DNA from: Pterobdella sp. o SKG-2022
Lineage: Eukaryota > Annelida > Clitellata > Hirudinida > Piscicolidae
DNA length: 64,000 nucleotides
NCBI GenBank assembly: GCA_964035795.1
Contig: OZ038326.1
Location: 4,916,889 to 4,980,888, forward strand
Direction: 5' to 3'
Of this stretch, positions 32,641 to 44,500 are shown piece by piece. A model generated the notes under the pieces. It searched no databases, was not told where the DNA came from, and worked only from the letters and a program-made list of their open reading frames with translations. A program made the position numbers and the translations under genes. Within the stretch, counting starts at the first letter, position 1. Every line of letters begins with the position of its first letter.

Positions 32641-35600
32641 TGCTGTTGTCGATTAACTAAAAAGTGTTTTTATTGTTAAAATTTGTTTAAAAACCAATTA
32701 TTTGATAACCTTGAAGGTTTAACCGACAAAAGACAAAAATTTTGAACACTAATAGCTTTCAGTATGATGTATGAAGATTTTTGTTAGCAGCAAAAATTTT
32801 CAAGTCTGCTCAAAATTTTGGTCTTTTTACTTAACTCGGGGAAGTCATTGCGGTTATTAATTGGTTTATACATATGTATAGTTATATGTATGGTTATTGT
32901 CTTGAGGCTTTAACACCAATTATTTGGGTTGTTTTTTGGCTTATTGTGAGCGAAAAAACAAAATGTTATCTACAAATTCTTTTGGTTGACGCCATTAATA
33001 TTTTATTATTTAAAAAAATAAAACTTCAATTTCAAGATTATTGGTGGAAAAAAACAGTTAATTCAAATGAAGTACAAAAAATCTCAATGAATTTTTTCAA
33101 TCACACCACAGATGATTTCAATGTAAATTAATTATCAATAACAATTACATGAGCGCAATTAAAATTATGTGGAAACTTACCTTGACAAGAAAAATCAGTA
33201 TTCTTGACATCAAATTCATTAAAATTTGCAATTCGATAACTTAAAAAGCGAAAATATATTCCTAAAGGAAGGTTTTTTAGCTAATATCTAGCCTTGAAAG
33301 CAAGTAGTCTGTATATAAATTTTGGAGATACGTCCCCATTGTTTTAGCACACAGATCCGTTAAAAACTGTTATTATTCAGTGATATAAGCTTAGTTAAGG
33401 TTATTTATTTTTAACTAATTCATTTTATTTTTAGATTTTTGTTGATTATATTGTTATTAGTTTACAACGTTCATAAATGTTTTTCTTCTAGAGTATTTTA
33501 TTTTTACAGTAACTATAACCTTTTAAAAAATTAACGTTTTTATAATTAATATCCTAAAATTATATTTATTCAACTATATTTGACAAATACTATTCAGTTG
33601 AACTTCTTGATTAATTTTTTACAAATTTTTCATAGTTTTCAAATGCAACAACGAAAATTTATAAGTTATATACACAATCGATCGATAACGTTTTCTATTT
33701 TGATGACTAAACAATTTAATATCCTTCTAAAGACTACTATACTAAAACGTATATGAGCTGAAGCTTGGGAAGGGCTTTTGTTGAGTTTATATAGAGGTTT
33801 GAAACTAAAGAAAGCTTAAAAAGCATCATAAAAGCAAATCGATATGGAGTTTACTGCTTTTGTGCACTATATGCTCTGATATGATAACATAAATTTCAAA
33901 TTATAAAATAATTTCCATAAAAATTTTGTGTTTCATTATTAATTAATTAATATGGGAAAAACTGGTATTTATGATACATTATTGAAGTAAACAGTTTGAG
34001 TTTTTCATTTTTAATGTTCATGATTAAAAATCAATTTTATAACCTCTGCTACATGTTTATTTCTATAATTACATGTTTTCTATTGTGCTCTTCCTGCTAT
34101 CTTCCATTAATTAAAACTTGGTCATTGCTAAATAATACTATAATAAAAATGATAATGAAGTTAATTAAATTTTTATGTCAGGTGTACTACTCTTTTGTGT
34201 TCTGAAGTTAGGTATAACAATTGAAAAGATACAAGAGAGTCTAGAACCCTCATTATTTTTGTAACAATTTCTCACAAGAATCTGCTACGCCAATTTTCGG
34301 TAAAATATTTTCACAATAATCTACTTGATTATTGTTTTTTTGTTAATTTTTCTTATAGTAAAAATTCAAAAATGGTAACAAAGATCAATAAAGTAATGAT
34401 ATTTCAAGGCATCCTTCAAAACGATTGGCAGGTAATTTTAATTTATTGGAAATCAATTATTGAACACAAGTCTTTTAAAACTTTTTGCCTTGAACTTGTG
34501 TAGCAACTTCAAGCCTCAAATCATCTCTGTCATGTTCGAGTGTAGTATTTTGGTCAGTGTTTGTTTTAAAACGTTATAACTTTTGACTAATAAAATCTAA
34601 AGTAAACATCGGAGAGCTTTGATATAAAACTTTCATGTTAATGAAAAGATTTCAATGCTAGTAAAAACATATAAAAAACTCTAGAACAAAAAATCAAACT
34701 AAATCTCAATTCCTTAAAAAGAAAAGCTTCCATATATACATACACATTCCTCCGTTTTAATATTGTCTTTTAACATACCTGTATTAACCCACAACTTACC
34801 TGTTATGAAAAGACATAATGTACAAACAGACATGCGAATGCTTGAGTTTGTGTATAACGATGCGTGTATGATTTATGCTTATATATTCAATCGATAATAA
34901 TTTCATGTTTATATATCAGTAAGTGTTTATATATATGATTTATATACAAATATCAATGAAGTATATAGCAGTATAACCATTTCTTTGTCCCTTAAAATGA
35001 AGCATTCAGCTAGTAAGCTTGAGTTATAATTAGAGAGAAAAATTGCGGGCATCTATTGTTTTAGTTTTAGGATGCACTGTTAAGTATCTTTAATCCCGAA
35101 AGTTTTAACTTCCGGAGTAAATAATTTTGAGGGTGTTTATTAAGACTTAGCTTTAACAGTTTTAATACTCATAGTAAAGCTAGCTTCATATAAGTAGATT
35201 CTGATGGTAAAAAGTCTATTACCCCAAAAACATGATTATAATAGTGTTGAAATTTTGACTGTTGAGCAATATAATGATAATCATAATAAAGTATCTTTTA
35301 TAAGGCACAATGAGCAACTAAAAACCTTTAGTGGGATCTTGTCGGCCCCTATAGCTCAATGATTGAGCATTAGACTAATTATCTAAAGTTCGATCCCGCG
35401 TGGGCCGACTATTAGCACCTATTCCACAGTGTATTTTCCCTACATTAAATTTTTAGCAAGCGCTTTGATCTATAAGGAAAAGCGCTATATAAATACTGCA
35501 TTAAATTTCAAACAAACGGTCAATCTCTAAGAATATTGTAACTCTTTCTCATAATACTACACTAACCCAATTTTTTTAATACAATGACGATGATTCAATG

Positions 35601-35918
35601 TTTTGCCTGATAGATGTAATGTAACCAGTTTAATGTAGAATGACTCCTAATTAAACTGATGAAATGAACGTGTGTAAATAATGTAGATGAAGATGATAAA
35701 TAATGTAGTTTAAAACGATGAGAATATAAGAAAAGATAAACATCTTTTCTTAGTATTTTAATAGTTTTAGTGAAAATAAGAAGTAGCTTACAAAAATAAT
35801 TTTTTTCAGAATTAAAATTTTACTCGAACATAAAACTTTGAATTTTTACCAGTTTTTATAGATAAAATTTAAGAAATTCTATTTGATTCCAAACTTAAAC
35901 ATATAGAGGTAAATAGCG
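32641..35918. other. Long intergenic region with one SINE
   Basis: AT-rich, with no gene that I can support. Short frames at 32874-33131 and 33996-34205 lack domain signals. A tRNA-like SINE lies at 35341-35504. Confidence 0.55.
35341..35504 (+). mobile_element. tRNA-Ile-like SINE, with deleted T-arm
   Basis: Same family as the 17183 copy. It carries head GTCGGCCCCTATAGCTCAAT and anticodon arm TTAGACTAATTATCTAA. About 10 nt of the T-arm 5' side are missing, so AAAGTTCGATCCCGCG follows directly. Body and AAGCGCTATATAAATAC tail are present. Confidence 0.85.
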
Positions 35919-38900
35919 ATGGAAAAAAGTTTTTTAAAAGGTAATTCAATTAAAGTACCGAGTTTTTACAAAATATTAATGAAATTAAGTTTAAAAAAGT
36001 GTTTTATTTGTTTTTTGGTTGTTTTCTGTTTCTTCTTAAGCATCTGTTTAATATTATACAATGAAGCAAATGAAAATCAAAGAGTTTATGCTACTTATGA
36101 TGAAAAAGTATTTCCAGGTTAAATAAAAAAAAATTTGTTTATATAAATGAATTTTTTGACATATTAGCAAAATTCACCTAAAAAATGTTATATTTTTTAG
36201 AGTTTAGAGACAGATTTTTATATAAATTCTCCGAACATGAAAAAGAAAAAATCACATTAGAAATGATAAAGCAATATTCACTTCATAGAACTAACCGTAA
36301 ACTTTATGGGTAAGAAATTATTTAATAACCAAGTATCAACACTGAAATCTGCATAGAGATCATTTTTTAAATCTATGAAAATTATAAAAAGCACCAATTG
36401 TATTAACTAATAACTGTCTATGGATATTTATTATAGCTTCAATGATATGCACTCATTTAAACCTCAAAACCAACAAGACAGAGTAACAATGCCTGGAAAA
36501 TGGCTGCAAGCATGGTTAATAAATCACATATCTTTCCTGCAAAAAAATCTGCAGAGATAGGTAGGAATTCAAATATGATTAAAGTTTGTTAATTTAATTG
36601 AATAATTCTAAAATACTTTCATATATTTTGAAGCAGTTATTACCATTTGAAGTATAAATTAGCTAAAATTTAAGTAAATTACATCAAACACTTTTTATTA
36701 ACTGGAAAATACTAAGCTTTTCAATATGCTATGATTATCATCATCAGAGAATTAAATTAAACTCGAACAAAATTTAATTCAATCACCTGATGATGATATC
36801 TGTATCATATCAAGAAGCTTAGTATTTTCCAGTTAATAATAGTTTTTTGATGTAATTTACTTAATCATTCATTTCAAATTTTTATCAATACAATTCATAA
36901 TCTTTTTTTTTTAAATTCACAGCTTTATTGACACAACTTTTAAACTCTTATAACCACACACAGTACTCTTACACTTCAGGTCACATCTTACACGAGATGC
37001 ATGAGAGCAAGATAATAAAGGCTGATGTGGTAACAAAGGGAACACAGTTGAAACTACTGCTTACTTTAAAGGAAGATCAAAAAGTCGTTTTCAAGCCTAA
37101 ATGGTGAGATAATTTTAAATTGTTTTTGTAGTATAGTATTTTTAGCATTTGTTCTACAGTGTGTTTTCACTACATTAAATTTGTAACAAGCACTTTGATC
37201 TATAAGAAAAAGGGCTTTATTAATCTTACATTACATTCACAACTTTTCAAAACTATAATGGGCCACAAGACTTAATTTCTACTAGATCATACCATTCTAG
37301 ACCATATGTTATCATTATATTGAGAAATATTATATATAATAATTACCCCATTAAGCAATATAAAATGTGATACAAGGTATGAGAGAGACAAGGTGATTGA
37401 GGGAGCCCCTTATGAAGGAAAAGATCGACACAATGCAGAAATTGTGGCTTTCCATCTCAGCAGGTTACAACGTTCATTATTAATACCTTCAAGGACAACA
37501 GTCATTATTTAATCTTTCATAGACAACAGTAATTGTTCAAAATTTATATATGGCTGATGGTTGACTTTGTGGTGTATAAAAGCGAACATTGCTTAATACT
37601 AAAGTAAGATAATGATAGTCATCAATTTATGATCCCTATGTTAATTAGTACAAGTTTTATTGTTGAGACCTTTAAGCTCACTGGGTTGAAAATAGCTATA
37701 ATAGTTATATCAACAGTCTTCAACGTCAATTTATGGGAAAAATTTATTACATTTATTGAGCAAAAATAGCTACAATTTTTGTATATATCATAATACGTTA
37801 GCATAATAGTTAGTATATTATATATTATTAACATGAAACAATATTGTATGTTGATGGTTTACTTAGATCGCCTGTAATTGATAATGCTTCTGGTCACAGA
37901 AATATCATGAACAAAAAATATTCGTTTCATTTTAATGTAGAATCTAACGTTAAATTCAATATTTTCAATTCATATCCCTATCTTTTTATATTCAACCTTT
38001 TATTGTTACTCAGTTTTGAGACCTTTCATTCTATATAAAGATTTTTATATTATTACTCACCTTGATTAACATAATAAGGTTGTATTATCGAAAATTTTAG
38101 TTCTTATTAAATAAATGTATCAAAAATTCCTCATAAAAAATTGAAAATAAAAAGTTATTCAAATTACTCACCTTGATTAACATGATAGTTATGCATATAT
38201 AAATTTGTTCTTAGAACATGATACTTGGAAGTATATATTAATATTTATAAAATATGATAGTTTTAAAGATATATTTTTGTCTGAAGGATATTAGACATGC
38301 GTAGAACTCCTTTAGCAGTGGGAAGAATTCTCAATTTATACAAGGTTGCTCAGAGTTTATTCAATATTCTCCACATGTTGTTAAGAGAAATTATTAGTTA
38401 GATTTGATTGATGCCCAACCCTTGGTTAAGAAAAACGGGCTATAAAAAGAAATTGATAGATTGATAGATGCTCTTAAATGCTTCACTTTAATAACTCCGT
38501 TTTTGAATTTTTTAAAGGAAATTTTACCTCAAGCTACAAAAAGACTGAAAAACACATTTTTTAAAAAAGGGAGTTAGTGTTTATATTTTTTTTAAAAGTT
38601 AAACTTGTAAAAAATTCTCATAATTTCTAACAAACTGAATTTAACCAACACTATATATAATAGCACAAAGGTAATTTCTTCAATTTTTGAGGCTCATGTT
38701 ATACAACTTAATTTCTACCACAATTGTTTTGCAGATGAGTTGTGTTTTTTAGGGAAATGCTTATACTGCAAAAAGAAAGAAGATGCTGCGTGTGCTGAAG
38801 CTGGGAGGATAGAGGGTGTTTTGATCTTATGGTTACCCCCCTCTATAAAGCTAAACAAGTATAAGCACCCTTGGCGCAGATCTTATGACCCTCACAGGAA

Positions 38901-39984
38901 AATGATGTTATTATATTTGTGTTGTTGTTAGATATTGAACTAGGAGTAAAACAATTTTTAAGTTTAAAAATTATCACGTTTTATATTATTTTCCTGAAAT
39001 ACGGAAAAAAAGCTGAATAAAAACGGGTTATAAAAAAAATCGAATGATTGATTGAAATAAGGAAATTTTATTTGAATGCAACTATATTTTTAATAGATGG
39101 GAGGAAGAACTGGAAAGATCTGAAACCACAAGCAATAACAACTACCTCAACAAAAGTTCAACAATGAGTGACTACTGCACGCGTGTAACACAAAATCCTC
39201 TTTATAATTATACAAACCTCTTTTACGACTTAATCGACACTTGTGTCTTTGATTTCATCATGGGAAACGCGGATCGGCACCATTATGAAGTCTTTTCGGA
39301 TGATAACCAGAACCATAATGTAATGAGAACGAAGAGTGTTGATGGTGATGCTTTCCTTGTTATGTTGGACAATGGAAAAAGGTTTTGTTTGGTATTGAAT
39401 TGCTGGAAGAATAAGATTTAAATAGCATATTATAGTGTATGTAATATAATTACCTTGCGCCACAGCATTATTATTAGTCTAAACATTGTAAAAATTTAAG
39501 TCTAAAAATTATTTTATATAGTATAAGTTTGTATGTAACTGATTTGCAAACCACATCAGTTTAGGCAACCCCTACAAAGATGAACTGAGTATTTTGGCTC
39601 CTCTCATCCAATGCAACACGTTAGTTCAATAACTAACGTTATCTTTCATAGAGAATAGTTTTTAAGATTCAAAACTAGAATTTTATTTGATGTTTTTTTT
39701 ATTTTATAATAATTTTCATGAATTTTCGATGTTTGATTTTTTATTGAAAAAATTTTCATTTAAATTGTATTAATTTAATATTATAACACAGAATCAGAAA
39801 AGTTACTGCAATGAATTTGAATAAACTCAAAGACGGAATGATAATGAGAATTCTTAATGCTGTTCTTACCGTTGACCCTCTTCCAAAACCATTAATTACT
39901 AAAGATCATTTGCTAGCCATTAGTCGGCGGCTTGATAAAGTCATTGAAATTCTAAGTCATAAAAAAATATTTTTTATTAGTTAA
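35919..39984 (+). CDS. FAM20B: Glycosaminoglycan xylosylkinase (FAM20B)
   Basis: Golgi type II membrane kinase that phosphorylates xylose O2 in the proteoglycan linkage tetrasaccharide. Eleven exons: 35919-36117, 36201-36309, 36437-36560, 36964-37103, 37377-37463, 38287-38344, 38518-38572, 38735-38906, 39097-39381, 39560-39619, 39792-39984; 493 codons. Signal-anchor at residues 27-49. Key motifs: [51 protein letters not shown]; the cysteine block [17 protein letters not shown]; catalytic [12 protein letters not shown]; metal-binding [14 protein letters not shown]. The match to FAM20B is closer than to FAM20A/C ([14 protein letters not shown]). Odd point: the last codon of exon 3 (36558-36560), just before the only GT donor, is TAG in frame; all other junctions are clean. 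It may be a sequence variant, error or unusual splice. Intron 3 holds a foldback element. Confidence 0.9.
36671..36864. repeat. Long foldback element in FAM20B intron 3
   Basis: Arms of about 90 nt run as inverted repeats: the left arm includes AACTGGAAAATACTAAGCTT, and the right arm ends AAGCTTAGTATTTTCCAGTT. A short AT-rich centre separates them. There is no coding capacity. Confidence 0.85.
37143..37237 (+). mobile_element. 5'-truncated SINE
   Basis: Only the body and tail of the local SINE remain: GTTCTACAGTGTGTTTTC, CAAGCACTTTGATCTATAAG, then an AGGGCTTTATTAATC tail. It lies in FAM20B intron 4. Confidence 0.8.
37712..37812 (+). repeat. Family B dispersed element
   Basis: CAACGTCAATTTATGGG, ATTACATTTATTGAGCAAAA, TAGCTACAATTTTTG and CATAATACGTTAGC appear in the same order as in the 12.4-kb copy. 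It lies in FAM20B intron 5. Confidence 0.6.
38078..38150 (-). repeat. Family B fragment
   Basis: The reverse strand reads TGAGGAATTTTTGATACATT then AACTAAAATTTTCGATAA. This matches the half-arm and centre of the 62.8-kb palindrome. Confidence 0.5.
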
Positions 39985-40123
39985 ATATTATTAATACTTT
40001 TAAATTTAAATAAATTTTATAAAATTGAATTTTTTATAAAATAAAATTTGAAATTAAAGTATCTTTGTCATTTTTCTGTTTTGTTCATCCTTTTCCTGTC
40101 TTTTGCCGTTGATTTTTATCGAC

Positions 40124-41500
40124 ATGTCTACCTCGTTTGAAGATGCGCTTGCTAGAGCAAGACAAGTAAAAAATTTACTTGATTAGTTTTTTTTCACACA
40201 AATGCAAATGCCATTTATTTAACAACATTTAATGCATTTTTACTAGATAGCCGCTAAAATTGGGGGCAGTCTTCCATCGAATGGCTCGGAAGGAGGAAAG
40301 AAAAGAGCATATGAAGATAGTGGTAAGTAATCTATTCAAACGAATATTTTCAAACGTTTGTGACCCAAAAAAAATCCTAAAATTGAATTCAAAACGCGCC
40401 TCTGTAAAAATTAAATATTTTCAGATGGACATCCCGAAGCTAAAAAAGTTGCTACTGATGGTTTGTAAAAACACAACATTGGTTACTTTTGACATAATTT
40501 TTATAATTACAGATATTACACAGCAACTTAGAAACATAGCAGATCAACAAAGGTATAAATATAAGATATGCTTGATGGTGATTTACAATTTAAAATATCC
40601 CATTTAGGGCTAGTCAAGCGGCTGCAATAGCCGCTGCTGCAGCATCACAAATAAATGCCAAATTGGGAATAACTGGAAGCACCAGTAAACCTCTTATTTC
40701 AACTTTCCAATCTACTGCAGCCGCACATGGACTTGCAGATCCTCAAGAAATTGCACGAATGTTGGGTTTCACTGTTAATACCACTGAGACTACAACTGTT
40801 CCAGACAAAATGGTTGGATACTGTAAGTCCATCTTTGATTCTCTCATTAGTTTTTGCACAGCATTAGAGCCCAATTATGTTCATTAATTCTTGGGTGTCA
40901 AGTTTGTGCTATAGAATAAAAGGATTGTTTCGCTAACACTGCTCTTTTCAATAGACAGGGTTTGATAGTAGGCTTTCCTACATTTAAACTATGTAGGCTA
41001 ACTTAAGTATGATAGTATATATTACATTAAAAATAGGCACTCAATTATAATGTGAATAATGATGAGAATGAAGCATGAAAGTGGATAATGTATGCAGGGC
41101 CGTAAAGGCTGAACCAACTGTGTGCACCACTTTGTGAATGAAGTTGCCAAGTGGCAGTCTGAATTTCATAATGTTTTATCACTAATACATTTGATATATT
41201 GCTCACATTTAGACAGAAAATACTTTATTAGTAAAAAAGTAGAAATTTCGCAAACAATTAGCTGTAATTTTAATTTATGAAAGTTTTTTTGAACATTTAT
41301 ATTCAAATTATTTCTATGGGATTTTTTTTTGTGATATGGAAATAATGATGAGAATGAAGCATGAATCTGGATAATGTATGCAGGGCCGTAAAGGCTGAAC
41401 CAACTGTGTGCACCACTTCATGAATATAGTTGCCAAGTGGCAGTCTGAATTTCATGCTTTAATCATTTTTAATTTTACAAATTGTTTATAAAAGCTTTAT

Positions 41501-41555
<55 letters not shown>

Positions 41556-44500
41556 AGTTTGCAAATTATTTGCAATCTTTACAGTGATTGGAAAAGGGGG
41601 TGAACAAATAACAGCCATCCAGTCAGAGTCTAAATGTGTTGTGCAATTTGTTACAGAAAGTGATGGAACACCAGAAAGAAAATGTATATTGACAGGCACA
41701 CCAACCACTATTGGGTTAATATTTTTTAAAATACATTCATTTTGTAAAAAGTTGTTAAACAGCAATAATTTATAATAAATGTTGACCAGCAAAGCCAAGG
41801 AAGTTCTGCAGAGGTTGATCAGCAATTTCAGGTCAGGTGGAGTGTCTGGTGATGATGCCAATCAGTTGGAGTTATTTGTTCCTGGTACCAAGGTGGGACT
41901 CATCATTGGAAAAAGTGGAGAAACCATCAAGGGCCTCATGGTTTGTGATTTTTAACATTGTATCTTTAGTGTTTTTTCTTTATTGAATGAAAAGGATGAA
42001 ACAACTTCATTGACTTTCGTTCTTCTGAAGCCATTGATGACATTCTGTTCTGATTCACATATGTATAATAATGTTTCTAAATTTTAAAACTTTTACATAA
42101 GTTTAATTTTATTTACCCTCATCAATGGGACAAAAAGGGAAAGATGCTGACTAATAAAATAAAACTGAAACTAATAATAATAAATGATAATTTTGCGTTT
42201 GAATATGATGAAACAACTTCATTGACTTTCGTTCTTCTGAAGCCATTGAGGATACACACTTCTGATTCAATCATTTTCTTAAAACATTACTATTGCAATG
42301 CTTACTTTTTGCTTATTATATAATATCAATAATATTAAAGGAAGCCACTGGCACAAAAATTGTGGTGATTCAAGAGACAAACACTGCTACTCCCCATGAG
42401 AAACCAGTGCGCATTACAGGAGATAAAGAAAACTGCCTGGTTTGTGTTTCACAAATCCCATCTATTATGTTTATAGTACATTTTAAATTTTGAAACCTAC
42501 AGAGGGCTAAGCAGAAGATCCTCGATTTGATTTCTGACTCAAATTCCACCTCTATCACCGTCAATGTATGTTTTGTTTCATTGTGGTACTGATGATATAT
42601 GAATGAGCAATTAAGTATGAAACCATTGTTTTCCAGTCGTATGGAACACCGGTAATGTCAGGAGATGGTAGAGTACATTCAGAAGTATGTTTCATTTGAC
42701 ATTTTAGTATGATGAGTGTTGTTATGCTGGTGCACAACCTAGAGCTTATGTGCAATTGCTTGTACATGAGTGTAGAAATTGTGCTATACAAAATCTCAGC
42801 TAGCTCTGGCCACATTGTTGAGGCCAGAAAGTATAAGTATGAGATACATTCTTTGTCACAATTATTTCTAGTCTCATATTTATAATAAGTTTCACTACAT
42901 GCACAGAGTTTGTTAATATTTGCTTAAAATAACTATTGCCACATAACTCCTTTTGCTTGCTTGTTATCATAATGGGCTCATAACTCAATTAGGGAATAAA
43001 AATTTAATATTCAACCTTCAGATGCCTGTGCCGAGGACCATGGTTGGACTGGTAATTGGCAAAGGAGGTGAAATGATCAAGAAGATTTCTGAAGAAAGTG
43101 GGTCCAGAGTCCAATTCAAAGTATGTGATAGGCTTTGTGTAAAAACATGATTACCTCATCATGGAATAACGAGTAATAGTGATGATAAATGGTTAATCCA
43201 GGGTGAGGATGATGGACAAGCTCCCACCCGCATGTTGTCAGTTGATGGCACAGAGGAGACAAACAGGATAGCTATGAAAATGGTCACCAACCTCATGGAC
43301 TCTGCCATGGTGAATATCACTCATTTTTATAAATCACATCTTTTCTTACAGCAATGTTGTTTGAACAGAAACAAAATGCCTTGACTGGCGGTCAGAAGGG
43401 AAGTGGTCCTTATGGCCAAGATTGGTCTGCAAATGCTCATTCCCAGTACAACCTCACTGTTCCCATTGAAAAGTGTGGCATCATCATTGGAAAAGGTTTG
43501 CTAATTTATTTCATCATAGAGATGTGTTTGTAGTGATGAGCATATTATTAGAGCCTGTGGGTGTAATCTGCTCACAGGTGTCATAAGTATGCAAGAGTAA
43601 TACAACTTTGTGTGTACATGCTTGTGTCACTGCTCATTGTGAGTTAATGATATTGGCACATATTCACATTGTTACATTTTCACCTGTTTAGAATCTTTTT
43701 AATATGAGTGTTGGTTTTTGTTTTAATTTTTTAATTTTATATTTTTAGGTGGGGAAACCATTAGGGACATTAATCGCATTTCTGGAGCTTTTGTAGAATT
43801 AGATAGAAATTCCAACCAAAATCCTTCAGAAAGAATTTTTAAAGTTATTGGTAATGGTGACCAAGTTATGAATGCTGTACGACTGGTGTGTGAGAAAGCA
43901 CAACTGCCTAACCCAATGATGGATTCATATGGAGGAGGTTATCCTGGTAGACCTCCATTCACACCTCATGGCATGATGGGTGGAGGTGGTGGTATGATGG
44001 GCAACCCAATGATGGGAGGTATGAATCCAGGATGGGGAATGTACCCTGGTTATGGCAATATGGATCCAAGCAAGTCTGGTCAACCAAATCAATCTCAATA
44101 TCCAGGCCAACAAATGTCTGGTCAAGGAGGGCAACCAGGTGGAGGCCAAGGAGGCAACCAAGCAGATGTGGCTGCAGCATGGGCAGCTTATTATGCCCAA
44201 TATTACTCACAATCTATGGGTGGTGGTGCTTATCCTGCTGCTGGTAGCACTCCTGCTACTACAGCTTCTACTGATGCATCAAATGGCAATAAGGCTAGCA
44301 AGGATGCCAGTGCTGACAATAAAGACACACCACAATCGCAAAATACTCCAGCATCAGGTAATTAAACACATTACAATTTTTTGAGTGTATTTGTAGGAAT
44401 AAATTTATATGCATAATTTATTATTTATTCAACCCATGCTAGCATGAAATTCATTTATGATAAGAATGATTTGAATGAAAACTCCAGGTTCACAACCAGA

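Noticed and set aside
32874..33131. 85-residue hydrophobic frame
   Set aside because: AT-rich chance frame with no signal, domain or splice context.
43925..44384. Several frames overlapping FUBP exon 14
   Set aside because: Shadows of the repetitive Gly/Met/Gln-rich coding exon in other frames and on the other strand.
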